Source: Roseiconus lacunae (lineage in GTDB: Bacteria; Planctomycetota; Planctomycetia; Pirellulales; Pirellulaceae). From it: 64,000 nucleotides of DNA. Below, one piece after another: positions 46,491 through 54,820 of this stretch (the stretch's first letter is position 1; the number at the start of each line of letters is the position of its first letter). The translations under genes were made by a program, and so were the position numbers. The notes beneath the pieces are model-generated. The model had not been told where the DNA came from and did not search any database. It saw nothing but the letters and a program-made list of their open reading frames with translations. Location of the stretch: the NCBI RefSeq assembly GCF_008312935.1, contig NZ_VSZO01000010.1:124001-188000 (forward strand), in the 5' to 3' direction.

Positions 46491-46855
46491 CGACCACTTC
46501 TTTCTGTCGATTGTGGAGATCGTGGTGTCGATTAGCTTGGCGTCGGGCGAAAAGCCTATTGAGCCAGAAACGCAATGCCTTGGTCAGTCGCGGCATGGCC
46601 TGATGAGGTCTTGACAACAGCTCGGAGTGCACAGATCCGCGAAGTATCAGCCCGTAAGGCGTGCTGTCATTTATAAGAACTGGCTGTAAGTGAGACGTGT
46701 CCAATGCGTTGACTGGCGACGGGATTTGAACTCGACAACGTCTTGCAATCAATCAACTTACGGCAAGCAGCGACCTGATTCGGAATTGATAAGGGAGTCG
46801 GTTGAACTGGCAGTCAACGCCACGATATTGGCGTAAACCCTTGCCATTCAAAGAG
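46491..46855. other. Intergenic remnant with a tRNA-3'-end-like piece
   Basis: No intact gene. On the minus strand 46737-46714 reads TGTCGAGTTCAAATCCCGTC plus GCCA, which looks like a tRNA T-arm and acceptor end, but no full tRNA can be folded around it. This may be an attachment-site remnant, or chance. Confidence 0.35.
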
Positions 46856-46891
46856 AAACAGCTCGTCGCAAATTGATGTGACGAGCTGTTT
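46856..46891 (-). terminator. Terminator hairpin of tRNA-Pro
   Basis: Perfect 12-bp stem AAACAGCTCGTC / GACGAGCTGTTT with a 12-nt loop, 10 nt beyond the tRNA 3' end on the minus strand, followed by CTCTTTG. Confidence 0.7.
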
Positions 46892-46901
46892 TGATTTGAA
46901 G

Positions 46902-46976
46902 TCGGGATGACAAGATTCGAACTTGCGACCTCAGCACCCCCAGTGCTGCGCTCTAACCAGGCTGAGCCACATCCCG
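46902..46976 (-). tRNA. tRNA-Pro(GGG)
   Basis: Folds by hand as a 75-nt cloverleaf: acceptor CGGGATG/CATCCCG (7 perfect pairs), D arm GCTC/GAGC, anticodon arm CAGCA-CTGGGGG-TGCTG with anticodon GGG, variable AGGTC, T arm GCAAG-TTCGAAT-CTTGT (one G-U), discriminator A. CCA is not encoded. Lies 17 nt past the stop of the TPR lipoprotein gene. Confidence 0.95.
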
Positions 46977-46993
46977 ATGCCAATGACGCCTCA

Positions 46994-48421
46994 CTAAAAG
47001 ACGTCGATGGCGATTTTGTGAGGGGCAAGCATAGCTGTCCACTCAATCATCGGCAACGGCAAATCAGCAGTTCTAAACCGCCATTTCTGAGCCGACGCGC
47101 GATCGGCCGTTTTCTCGCCCCCCGTTGGTGTTTCGAGCAAACTTTTGAGGTCTAGCTCGGGGTTTTCCGGGCTGAAACTCTCTGGCGACTGTGCCGGAGG
47201 GGGTGGAACTGCTTGAGGACTTCGCAATTCAAGCTCAAACTCAGGTTTCGGCCGTGATTTCACGCCGTCTTGCCGCGACTCACTCGGATCGGTGATCATC
47301 GCGGGATCGGAATCCATCGGCTCGGGCATCTGATCTTGCAGCGCGTCACGGATTTGTTTGGCCGTCAAGGCGAGTCGAATTTCGGCGGCTTCACAGCCAC
47401 ATGCGGTTCCCCATTCACTCGCCCGCCGGACCAGCCCCCAGGCTCGCTGGAATTCAGAGCGTGCGTAGCCGATCCTTGCGGCCCGGATCAAGCGATCGAC
47501 CGCCAAGTCGAACCGGCCTGCGAATGCGTACGAATCAGACGCGGCGACTAAGACATTCGGGATAGCACGATAGTGACCGATACAACGCAACAGTTTCGCT
47601 TCTCGGTCCCGATGAGCCCCCGCTTGCAAGTACTGTTGTTTGGCATCGTGAATTTCTGCGGCCACGTCATGCCGATCGGCGTGCAACGAAAAGTCACATG
47701 TCTGCTCGGCCAATCGGCACGCCAAACCCAAATGACGTTCGGCCTCGTCAACCATCATCTGTTTGATCGCGATGCGTGCCCGGGCGAGTTCGATTCTCGC
47801 TTGATAGGCCTGCTGGCATTCGACTTTCGCGCGCTCTTGCTCGACATCTTTACTTAAACAGGGAAGGCTGGCGGCACAGCAATCACGGTCCGTTTCACGG
47901 CAACACTCTTCCGACGGCCCGCACAGACAGCACGTGTCGACGATTTCGCAAGGGGGACGGGTCGACGAGGCATAGCTGACAAAACACTCGGCGTCAGCGA
48001 GTCGACCTTCGGTCATCGCAATCTCGGCGGACAGCAACCACGTATTACCGGCCGAGGCGCCGGCGCGAGAAAGCTCGACTCTTGCATCGACCAACCAGTC
48101 CGAAGCGGCCGCAAGTTCTGATTGACTAACCAAGCACGCGGCGAGATTGTATGCAGCGGTCCCGGATTCGTAGGGATCGTCGGTTGCCCAGGCACGGAGA
48201 AGGGCTTTGCGATAGTTCTTTTCGGCTTCTTGAACGCGGCCCTCATGAAACGCTTCGTGCGCGTTGGTCACATAGCGATCAAGCGTTTTGTCTTCGACGA
48301 CGACTTGTTTGGAGGCCGTCGCGCATCCTGTGGCAAGCAAGCCGCAGCACACGAGACACACCCAGGCAGCGAAACTACAAAACCTTCCGCGGTCCGCGTG
48401 GTCGATCCATCGATCTCGCAT
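46994..48421 (-). CDS. TPR-like lipoprotein of the Mla-type operon
   Basis: 475 aa from ATG 48421 (a TTG one codon earlier is possible); it overlaps the MCE gene stop by 1 nt. Signal and lipobox: CGLLATGC, Cys at ~34. Long helical region with TPR-like repeats (AHEAFHEGRVQEAEKNYRKA, GTAAYNLAACLVSQSELAAA), an internal Cys-rich stretch (IVDTCCLCGPSEECC) and a Pro-rich tail. Last gene of the operon; the position matches accessory lipoproteins of MCE lipid transport systems (MlaA/PqiC-like roles), although its fold is different. Inferred to be a periplasmic partner. Confidence 0.72.
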   Translation of the reverse strand: MRDRWIDHADRGRFCSFAAWVCLVCCGLLATGCATASKQVVVEDKTLDRYVTNAHEAFHEGRVQEAEKNYRKALLRAWATDDPYESGTAAYNLAACLVSQSELAAASDWLVDARVELSRAGASAGNTWLLSAEIAMTEGRLADAECFVSYASSTRPPCEIVDTCCLCGPSEECCRETDRDCCAASLPCLSKDVEQERAKVECQQAYQARIELARARIAIKQMMVDEAERHLGLACRLAEQTCDFSLHADRHDVAAEIHDAKQQYLQAGAHRDREAKLLRCIGHYRAIPNVLVAASDSYAFAGRFDLAVDRLIRAARIGYARSEFQRAWGLVRRASEWGTACGCEAAEIRLALTAKQIRDALQDQMPEPMDSDPAMITDPSESRQDGVKSRPKPEFELELRSPQAVPPPPAQSPESFSPENPELDLKSLLETPTGGEKTADRASAQKWRFRTADLPLPMIEWTAMLAPHKIAIDVF

Positions 48422-49515
48422 CAACGAACTCCTCCACCGTGGACCGACGAAGGAGACACTTGTTTGCTTTGCGATCGACGATCTTGGTACCGTCGAAGCA
48501 GCCAGTGGTCGTTGATGTCACCGACAAGATCTTGAGCGTCATCGACGGCGTTGTTAATCCGTTCGGTCGTCCCGGGCAAGTCGTCCGCTTCACTACGGAC
48601 GATCCGCACGACGTCGCGAGTTTCTTCGGTTAGCGTTTGAATTCGCAGAGCCGTTTGCCGTAACGTTTCGAGTGTTTCGGCAATGTCAGCGGTCGTCTTG
48701 TCCGCATTTTCATCGATCCCCATCGCGACATCACGAACGCTATGGGCCGCTTCGGTCGCCGCGATTGCCGAACGGTTGATGTCGGCGATGGTTTGGCGGA
48801 TTTCGGTGTCGACTAATTGATCGACACGGCGAGTGAGCTTGGTAATTTCGTCTTCGAGCTGGGCGGTTGTTGCACGAAGCTGGGCTAATGTCTGAACGGC
48901 TTCGGGACGAACTGCCTCGCTGGTTTCCCGGACTGAGTCAAACGTTTCTTCCCCGGCGCGAAAGGTTGGGTCGATCGTCTGTTGCAGCGAGTCGCTGATT
49001 CTGTCGGCGGCCCCGGCAACCGCTTGGCTTGCTTCCTGAACGTTGATCGCGGTGTTTTCGACCTGATCGTCATCCTGTTTGAAGTATGGAATCGACTCGC
49101 CCGGTTCGATCGGCTTGGCAATGCTGTCCGGTCCCAGTGGTGGCAGATCCGATGCCCGTGCGATTCGGATGACCGGGGGACCGATGCCGTACTTTCGGTC
49201 GAGCTCGACTTGTGATTGATCGGTGATCAAATCGCTTTGTCGCGAATCGATGGCGAGTGTGATACGGACAAGGTTACTGCCGTCGACATAGTTCAATTCG
49301 TCGACTTCACCGACCGTTCGTCCCAGGATCAAGACTTCTGTCCCGGTCCGAAGTTGACTGGCGATGTCTTCGGTGACTTCGATAAAGAATCGATCTTTGC
49401 GAATCGCGATACGCGTGATCAATCGCACCGAAACTACGACGCATAGGATTAAGACGGCCATGAGGAAAAGGCCGACGATTTTGTTGGCATAACGCAAGCG
49501 AATTGGTTCGTTCAT
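48421..49515 (-). CDS. MlaD-type MCE domain protein
   Basis: 364 aa from ATG 49515 (GTG 49518 is an alternative; the start overlaps the upstream stop). Transmembrane helix ~13-36, then MCE domain (FFIEVTEDIASQLRTGTEVLILGRTVGEVDEL), then ~200 residues of coiled coil (ATTAQLEDEITKLTRRVDQL). MlaD proteins form hexameric rings that ferry phospholipids across the periplasm between membranes. Longer than E. coli MlaD (183 aa), resembling MCE proteins with helical needles. Operon with MlaE-like permease and a degenerate ATPase. Inner-membrane anchored, periplasmic. Confidence 0.85.
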   Translation of the reverse strand: MNEPIRLRYANKIVGLFLMAVLILCVVVSVRLITRIAIRKDRFFIEVTEDIASQLRTGTEVLILGRTVGEVDELNYVDGSNLVRITLAIDSRQSDLITDQSQVELDRKYGIGPPVIRIARASDLPPLGPDSIAKPIEPGESIPYFKQDDDQVENTAINVQEASQAVAGAADRISDSLQQTIDPTFRAGEETFDSVRETSEAVRPEAVQTLAQLRATTAQLEDEITKLTRRVDQLVDTEIRQTIADINRSAIAATEAAHSVRDVAMGIDENADKTTADIAETLETLRQTALRIQTLTEETRDVVRIVRSEADDLPGTTERINNAVDDAQDLVGDINDHWLLRRYQDRRSQSKQVSPSSVHGGGVR

Positions 49516-50252
49516 CACGCCGTCTCCTCGTCGCGTAAAATTGTCTTGCCAACAATCGTCCAGCGGCGGACCGAACGGACAAAGCGATAGTCCTCTTGGC
49601 GATCCGGTTCAGAGAACACCAGGATGGCGGCGCCGGCGGAGCGAAATTCATCGATGACCGAGACGATTTCCTCGTGCAATCCTTCGATCACATAGTGCAG
49701 AGGGCGTTCAAGAATCAGCAGTTTGGGATGATTACTCACCGCACGAATCCATTGACAGACCTGCAAGATCGACGGTTCAACAAATCCCGGGCGATTGCGC
49801 ATCGCTTGACGGACCGCGCCGGCGCGAGGGCCAGAAAGACGCTCGCTCCACTGACGCACTTGCTGACGGGCAAACGATTCTGGGACACCGTGGTGACGCA
49901 TCGCGAGGAGAACATTGTCCCAGACGGTTAAGCTTTTGATCCAACCGGTTCCGGCAAAGACGCGTCCGATCTGACTTCGCATCAGAAACTGGCGTTTGTA
50001 ATCGCTGGTCGACCATGGTTGTCCCAGAAAGCAAATCTCGCCGCTTTCGGGTGGGTAAAGTCCCAGCATCGCTGACACGATGTCGCGTGGATCGTGGTGT
50101 TGTCGTAGCGGCACTTGGACGAAGTCACCCGGATAGATTTCTGCGCTAAATCGGTTCATGCCGATCGAGGTTTCACTGGCGCCACGAAAGGTCACGTCGC
50201 GGAACTGGAGGGTTGCGACAGAGCTTTGGGTTGATGTTGCTGATGCGACCAC
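49515..50252 (-). CDS. Degenerate MlaF-like ABC ATPase (no Walker A or signature)
   Basis: 245 aa, GTG start. Overall pattern is an ABC nucleotide-binding domain: LQFRDVTFRG at the N-terminus, Ala/Gly-rich subdomain and D/H-loop region. But where GxxGxGKST should stand it reads VPLRQHHDPRDIVSAMLGLY, with no Lys-Ser. The signature LSGGQ is replaced by EPSILQVCQWIRAV, and Walker B reads LLILERP instead of LLLLDEP. So ATP binding and hydrolysis are unlikely. It occupies the MlaF position between permease (4-nt gap) and MCE gene (overlap), so it is retained. Perhaps a structural subunit, with catalysis by another ATPase elsewhere. Confidence 0.75.
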   Translation of the reverse strand: MVASATSTQSSVATLQFRDVTFRGASETSIGMNRFSAEIYPGDFVQVPLRQHHDPRDIVSAMLGLYPPESGEICFLGQPWSTSDYKRQFLMRSQIGRVFAGTGWIKSLTVWDNVLLAMRHHGVPESFARQQVRQWSERLSGPRAGAVRQAMRNRPGFVEPSILQVCQWIRAVSNHPKLLILERPLHYVIEGLHEEIVSVIDEFRSAGAAILVFSEPDRQEDYRFVRSVRRWTIVGKTILRDEETA

Positions 50253-50256
50253 TGGG

Positions 50257-51165
50257 CTACCCGAACTTGAAGACGAGAAGCTTTTCGTAGAACAACACCG
50301 ATAAGATCGCAGAGATCGCGAAGATCGCCGTCAAGGCTCGGATTCCCGCACGGCTGGCGACGCGTGGAACATCGGTCAGGCGACCGCTTGAGCGAACGCC
50401 TTCCAAACAACAGATGACGCCCGCGAACCCGCCGGCGACCAGCGTTTTTGAGGTGAAGAACACGAGGTCACCGCGTTCGAAATTACGTGATACCTCGCCG
50501 TAGAATTCATTCCAAGTGACTCGGATCGCGCCGACGGACGAACCGATCAAATAGCCGGTGACCATGATCGTGACCGCGGTGATGATCGCCAAACAAAAGA
50601 CGCTGATCATCACCGAGACCACACGTGGCATCACCAAATATGTCATCGGGTCAATGCCCTGCGAATCGATGACTTCGATTTCACCGTCGGCATGCATCGT
50701 TGCCAGTTCGGCGCTGATCGCGATGCCACTTCGACCGATCACGACCAAGCAAGCCAATAGCGGCGCGATCTCGCGAACCACCGACCGCCATAAGATCGGT
50801 GCGACTTCAGAAGGTGACAAGCCCGCCGCGTCAATCCACATGACCGCTTGGACGATTCCCATCACCCCGACGACGGCGGCGAATCGCATCGCGGCTGGGA
50901 TCGAATCGACCGACGTGAACAACATCTGACGGGAAAAAACGTTGCGGACCGGGGGCGTCCAACTGCTGGGGCGACAAGCCAGAAAGACGGTGCCGGACAG
51001 CACTGCGGCGACATCGGCAATTTGGGTTGCGACGTTGATCCCAAACGTTCCCAGTTGCTCGCACGCATTCCAGAAACCGTGCATTATCGCGTCGATCGGA
51101 CGGCGACGTGGGCCGGATCGCTGACTTGCCGATGGAAGGTTGACTTGGCTCACGATCGAAAACAC
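50257..51165 (-). CDS. MlaE-type ABC permease
   Basis: 302 aa, GTG start. MlaE/YrbE family: five to six membrane spans, with RFAAVVGVMGIVQAVMWIDA, VVREIAPLLACLVVIGRSG and AAISAELATMHADGEIEVID-like segment, then FFTSKTLVAGGFAGVICCLEG. Forms the inner-membrane part of lipid transport with the MCE protein. First gene of the operon; the 371-nt upstream gap to pyrF must hold its promoter. Paired with a nucleotide-binding-domain protein that lacks catalytic motifs. Confidence 0.87.
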   Translation of the reverse strand: MFSIVSQVNLPSASQRSGPRRRPIDAIMHGFWNACEQLGTFGINVATQIADVAAVLSGTVFLACRPSSWTPPVRNVFSRQMLFTSVDSIPAAMRFAAVVGVMGIVQAVMWIDAAGLSPSEVAPILWRSVVREIAPLLACLVVIGRSGIAISAELATMHADGEIEVIDSQGIDPMTYLVMPRVVSVMISVFCLAIITAVTIMVTGYLIGSSVGAIRVTWNEFYGEVSRNFERGDLVFFTSKTLVAGGFAGVICCLEGVRSSGRLTDVPRVASRAGIRALTAIFAISAILSVLFYEKLLVFKFG

Positions 51166-51536
51166 GACAGGGGATCGGACGAACGGCTACAACTGGTATC
51201 ACTGGAGTATTCGGCCGTCAGGGCCGTGCGACTTCCCGATGACCCGTCCAACCCCATCGATCGGACGTCCGTGGCATCGTGCGACCGGTTTAACCGTCAC
51301 GATCAGACGTTTGTGAGGGGTGTGAAACACATTGACACGTCGTGAAACATGGTCGGCAAATAGTAAAAACGCCACGTCACCCCCATGAGGGCGAGATGGT
51401 GCCCGGTGGGCGACGGCCGGATTTCTGATCGCGTCAGGTTATCGGGACCATAAGATGATGGCACAATTGGCAAATCGTTGGTCCCGATGTTTCCGGGCCA
51501 GGTTGCTCGCTTCCTCGATTGATCCGACGTTCCGAC
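51166..51536. other. 371-nt divergent intergenic region
   Basis: Divergent promoter region for the Mla-type operon (minus) and pyrF (plus). No coding frame, RNA or clear operator recognised. Confidence 0.4.
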
Positions 51537-52442
51537 ATGTCTTTTGCCACACGTCTCGTTCAAGCCGTCCAGAAAACAAAATCCGTGACCTGCGTCGGTC
51601 TCGATCCCCGCAAAGCGTCCTTGCCGGCCCCCATCCGAGAGGCCGTTGTAAACGATCGCCCAGACGAATGGGCGGCGGCTTACACGCAATTCTGTATGGA
51701 GATCATTGATGCTGTCGCGGGGATCGTTCCTTGTGTCAAACCGCAAGCGGCGTTCTTCGAACAGCTCGGACCGGCCGGCATGATTTCGCTTGGCCAAGTC
51801 GTCGCCTATGCTCGCGAAAAAGATTTGCTGGTCATCCTGGATGGCAAACGCAATGACATCGGCAGTACCGCAACGGCCTATGCAGACGCCTATCTTGGGG
51901 CCGACAGTCCTTGGCAGAGTGATTCGCTGACGGTAAGTCCCTACTTGGGGCGGGACAGCATCGAACCGTTTGTCGAAGTCTGCGAAAAGCGAGCTGCGGG
52001 GATTTTTGTTTTAGTCAAGACCTCCAACCCTGGCGGTGGCTTGCTACAAAACCGCGAAACCGATGGCCAGACCGTGTACGCTCGGGTGGCTGAACTGGTG
52101 ACGGGAATCAACGCCGATCGACTCGACAGCCACGGCTTTGGCCCGATCGGAGCCGTTGTCGGGGCGACGTACCCGGAAGAACTCGCCGAGTTACGGCAAG
52201 CGATGCCGCACAGTTGGATACTGATCCCCGGATTCGGGGCCCAGGGTGGAGCCGCCGACGACGTGAAAGCGGGATTCTTAGACGGAGGCTTGGGCGCGGT
52301 GGTCAATAGCTCGCGACATCTAATTTTTGCTCACAAGCGTCCCGAGTTTGCGGACAAATTTGGCGACGCCAAATGGCAAGACGCGGTCCGTGCCGCGACC
52401 GAAGAAATGAACTCGGCGCTGAATGTGGTCGGTGGCAAGTAA
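51537..52442 (+). CDS. pyrF: Orotidine 5'-phosphate decarboxylase (type 2)
   Basis: 301 aa from ATG 51537 (open from 51519). Begins SFATRLVQAVQKTKSVTCVGLDP with the catalytic DxKxxD as ILDGKRNDIGSTATAY, and phosphate-binding IPGFGAQGGAADDV near the C-terminus. Length about 300 aa marks the group with extra insertions (as in Mycobacterium and Myxococcus), longer than E. coli PyrF (245). Decarboxylates OMP to UMP in pyrimidine synthesis. Isolated gene on the plus strand; the Mla operon is divergent. Confidence 0.93.
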   Translation: MSFATRLVQAVQKTKSVTCVGLDPRKASLPAPIREAVVNDRPDEWAAAYTQFCMEIIDAVAGIVPCVKPQAAFFEQLGPAGMISLGQVVAYAREKDLLVILDGKRNDIGSTATAYADAYLGADSPWQSDSLTVSPYLGRDSIEPFVEVCEKRAAGIFVLVKTSNPGGGLLQNRETDGQTVYARVAELVTGINADRLDSHGFGPIGAVVGATYPEELAELRQAMPHSWILIPGFGAQGGAADDVKAGFLDGGLGAVVNSSRHLIFAHKRPEFADKFGDAKWQDAVRAATEEMNSALNVVGGK

Positions 52443-52564
52443 GCTGTTTTGCTTGCCGTTGATCAACTCAACCGGCCGCCGAGAGTTTCAATTCGCTCGG
52501 TAGATTCGCTCGCTTGAAATGCCGAACGCTGCGGTTGGGATTTCAAGTTTGTCTAGCCGAGACG

Positions 52565-53611
52565 TTAGGCGGCGCTCGTGCGAATTTGCTCCAGGCCTTG
52601 CTCGGCCCGAGTCAGGCCTCGGCGGCGGACAAGCTTGCGGATGTTGTGATTCCGCTGCCAGTCTTCCTTGGTCACATAACCACGTTCATGTTCAAGGTGA
52701 TAGCAAATCGCGCGATGGCGAATTTGCATGCCCAGCACTCCGGCGTTTTCCAGCCGCTCGCCCAATTCACGGTCCAAGCCGCCGTACCGCATCTCGAGAT
52801 TGAATCCGTTGGCGTAAACGATGTCGTCTTTCCAGGCGGACGAGTTGTGCCCGTTAAACGTGGGACGCGTCGTGGTCGCGACATCTAGAAAACGCGCGAT
52901 CGCAGGATGTCGGACGACCCAAAGCCACTTGGATGACACACGGTGGCCGTGATTTTTGAGCCATCGCATGTTGGTAAACTGATCGAGTTCGAGCTTCTGG
53001 TCAAGGATTTGATCGGTGACGTCACGATCGAGTCGAAAGCAACCACCGGAGAGGAATCGTCCGTGAGTTGCCGACTGAAGATGCGTTTCGACAAAGGTGG
53101 CGTGGGGAACGCAGTCGCCATCGGTGAAGATCAAGTAATCACCGTGGGCAGAATCAATCGCACGATTGAGGATACGAGTTTTTCCGAATCCCTCGTGTTC
53201 CTGAGTGACGTACTGGATCGACAGGTTGGATTTGTTGCGAAAGACATCGATGACTTCGCGAGTTTCGTCGGTCTGCCCATCTTCGCCGACCACGATCTCG
53301 AAGTCGCGATAGGTCTGGTTGGCAAATCCCCACAAGACCTGGAACAGATACTTGGGCGATCGAAACGTCGTCATAATGACCGACGTTTCAGGGTGGTTCG
53401 GTTTCGTAAGCGATTCCATTCGACTCACTCGCGCACGCAATTTGGGTGATTTTTCGATCGCAGTAAAGCAAAAGGCACCGACGAGCGTAAAGAGCGATTT
53501 GATGCGCTCGCGTATCAATCTCGCGATGAAATTGATCTGGCGACCAAAGTCAGGGGGAAGATGCCCCGACAAACTGACGCACGTGATGCGAGGAGGTTGC
53601 GAACGAGTCAT
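52565..53611 (-). CDS. Glycosyltransferase family 2
   Basis: 348 aa from ATG 53611; ATG 53419 (MESLTKPNHPETSVIM) is an equally good start because the GT-A domain begins there. GT2 features: SVIMTTFRSPKYLFQVLWGF, DFEIVVGEDGQTD, DYLIFTDGDCVP (DxD metal site), then a long C-terminal segment including NGHNSSAWKDDIVYANGFN and GLDRELGERLENAG, typical of galactosyltransferase-like GT2. Likely adds a sugar to a lipid- or cell-surface polysaccharide; specificity unknown. No signal peptide. Convergent with pyrF. Confidence 0.85.
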   Translation of the reverse strand: MTRSQPPRITCVSLSGHLPPDFGRQINFIARLIRERIKSLFTLVGAFCFTAIEKSPKLRARVSRMESLTKPNHPETSVIMTTFRSPKYLFQVLWGFANQTYRDFEIVVGEDGQTDETREVIDVFRNKSNLSIQYVTQEHEGFGKTRILNRAIDSAHGDYLIFTDGDCVPHATFVETHLQSATHGRFLSGGCFRLDRDVTDQILDQKLELDQFTNMRWLKNHGHRVSSKWLWVVRHPAIARFLDVATTTRPTFNGHNSSAWKDDIVYANGFNLEMRYGGLDRELGERLENAGVLGMQIRHRAICYHLEHERGYVTKEDWQRNHNIRKLVRRRGLTRAEQGLEQIRTSAA

Positions 53612-53933
53612 CTGCAGAGGCGAGTCGTTGGTCTGCAGATCGATTAAGATAGCGGACCAGTTGGGGTGACGACACGTCCACGACCCCGGACCGATCGCCA
53701 GCGTCTGGTGGTCAAGAACGCCTTTTCGCTTTATTCACGCGATCCCTCGCCGACGCATTTTGAAATTCCATTGTTGGAGGTGAGATCGATATTTCTTCCG
53801 CGTACGGGAAGATGAAGCAGGAAAGACAGCTTCAATTCCAACGCGTCGCATCGGTTTAGTGTGTCGCCCGCCGGACGGTTGTTGTCGCCCCAAAATCGGT
53901 CTCTGCCTACCTTTGCCCACCTGAAGCCTTTCG
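53612..53933. other. 322-nt divergent intergenic region
   Basis: Between the glycosyltransferase and the DUF1080 gene. No coding frame with start or domain; promoters not recognised. Confidence 0.35.
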
Positions 53934-54659
53934 ATGAAGTTACCTATTACTATCTTGCTTGCTGGTTTTGCACTCGGTTGCATGTTCCCCGGATCGGCTG
54001 ATGCTCAATCGTCTGCCGTTCGTGCTTTCATCGATGACGAAGCCCCCGGGTGGGAATCGTTGACCGAAAATGACTTCGCTCCTGTTAATAGCGACGAAAA
54101 CACGTGGTCATGGAAAGACGGCGTATTGCACTGCACCGGGCTGCCGATCAGCGTGATCGCCACGAAGGAGCAATTTGTGAACTTCGAAGCGGTCATCGAA
54201 TGGATGCACGAGAAGCCCGCCGGCAACTCGGGAATGTTTGCCTGGGTTTCACCCGAAGCACTCGCCGAGTTACGTGCCGAAGGCAAGCCTGGACTACCCG
54301 ATGGTGTCGAGGTGCAGATGCTCGATCATGGCTACACAGACAAGATGAAGGCGTTAGGAAAAAGCACTGACTGGTTTGGTACCAACGGCGATCTCTTCGG
54401 AGTCCGTAAGCCGTTCAAGCCGTTCCCGCCAACCTCGCCGAACGGTTCACGTAGCTTTCCACGTAAGCATCTGTGCAATGGACACGGCGAATGGAACCAT
54501 TACTACATACGGGCAATCAACGGTGAAGTTCGCTTATGGGTCAACGGCGAAGAAGTTTCCGGAGGCAACGGCGTAACGCCGGCGAACGGTCATCTTTGTT
54601 TGGAAAGCGAAGGGTCGCCGATTCAATTTCGGAAACTGCGAGTTCGGCGGTTGCCTTAA
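53934..54659 (+). CDS. DUF1080 exported protein (3-keto-disaccharide hydrolase domain)
   Basis: 241 aa. Signal peptide MKLPITILLAGFALGCMFPG, probably cleaved near ADAQ; a Cys at 16 is not in a clear lipobox context. DUF1080 concanavalin-like fold: DDEAPGWESL, WSWKDGVLHCTG, NFEAVIEWMHEKPAGNSGMF, DGVEVQMLDHGY, HGEWNHYYIRAINGEVRLWV. Known: DUF1080 family members bind or cleave glycans, some 3-keto-glycosides, and are abundant in planctomycetes and Bacteroidetes. Probably periplasmic. Likely shares a theme with the next DUF1080-sulfatase gene, 161 nt downstream, but has its own leader. Confidence 0.85.
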   Translation: MKLPITILLAGFALGCMFPGSADAQSSAVRAFIDDEAPGWESLTENDFAPVNSDENTWSWKDGVLHCTGLPISVIATKEQFVNFEAVIEWMHEKPAGNSGMFAWVSPEALAELRAEGKPGLPDGVEVQMLDHGYTDKMKALGKSTDWFGTNGDLFGVRKPFKPFPPTSPNGSRSFPRKHLCNGHGEWNHYYIRAINGEVRLWVNGEEVSGGNGVTPANGHLCLESEGSPIQFRKLRVRRLP

Positions 54660-54820
54660 AGGCTGCGTTCAATCGATCGCCAACCGAGCCTTTATGAGGC
54701 CCAGCGCAGAGAACACGTGACGACGCGTGTGATCAGCCAGGCCTGGAGGCGCTGTCCAACCGGTTCGCCTCGCTGCGTTCTTCCCCCCTCCCCATTCCTT
54801 CCTTCGATTCCGGACTGTTA

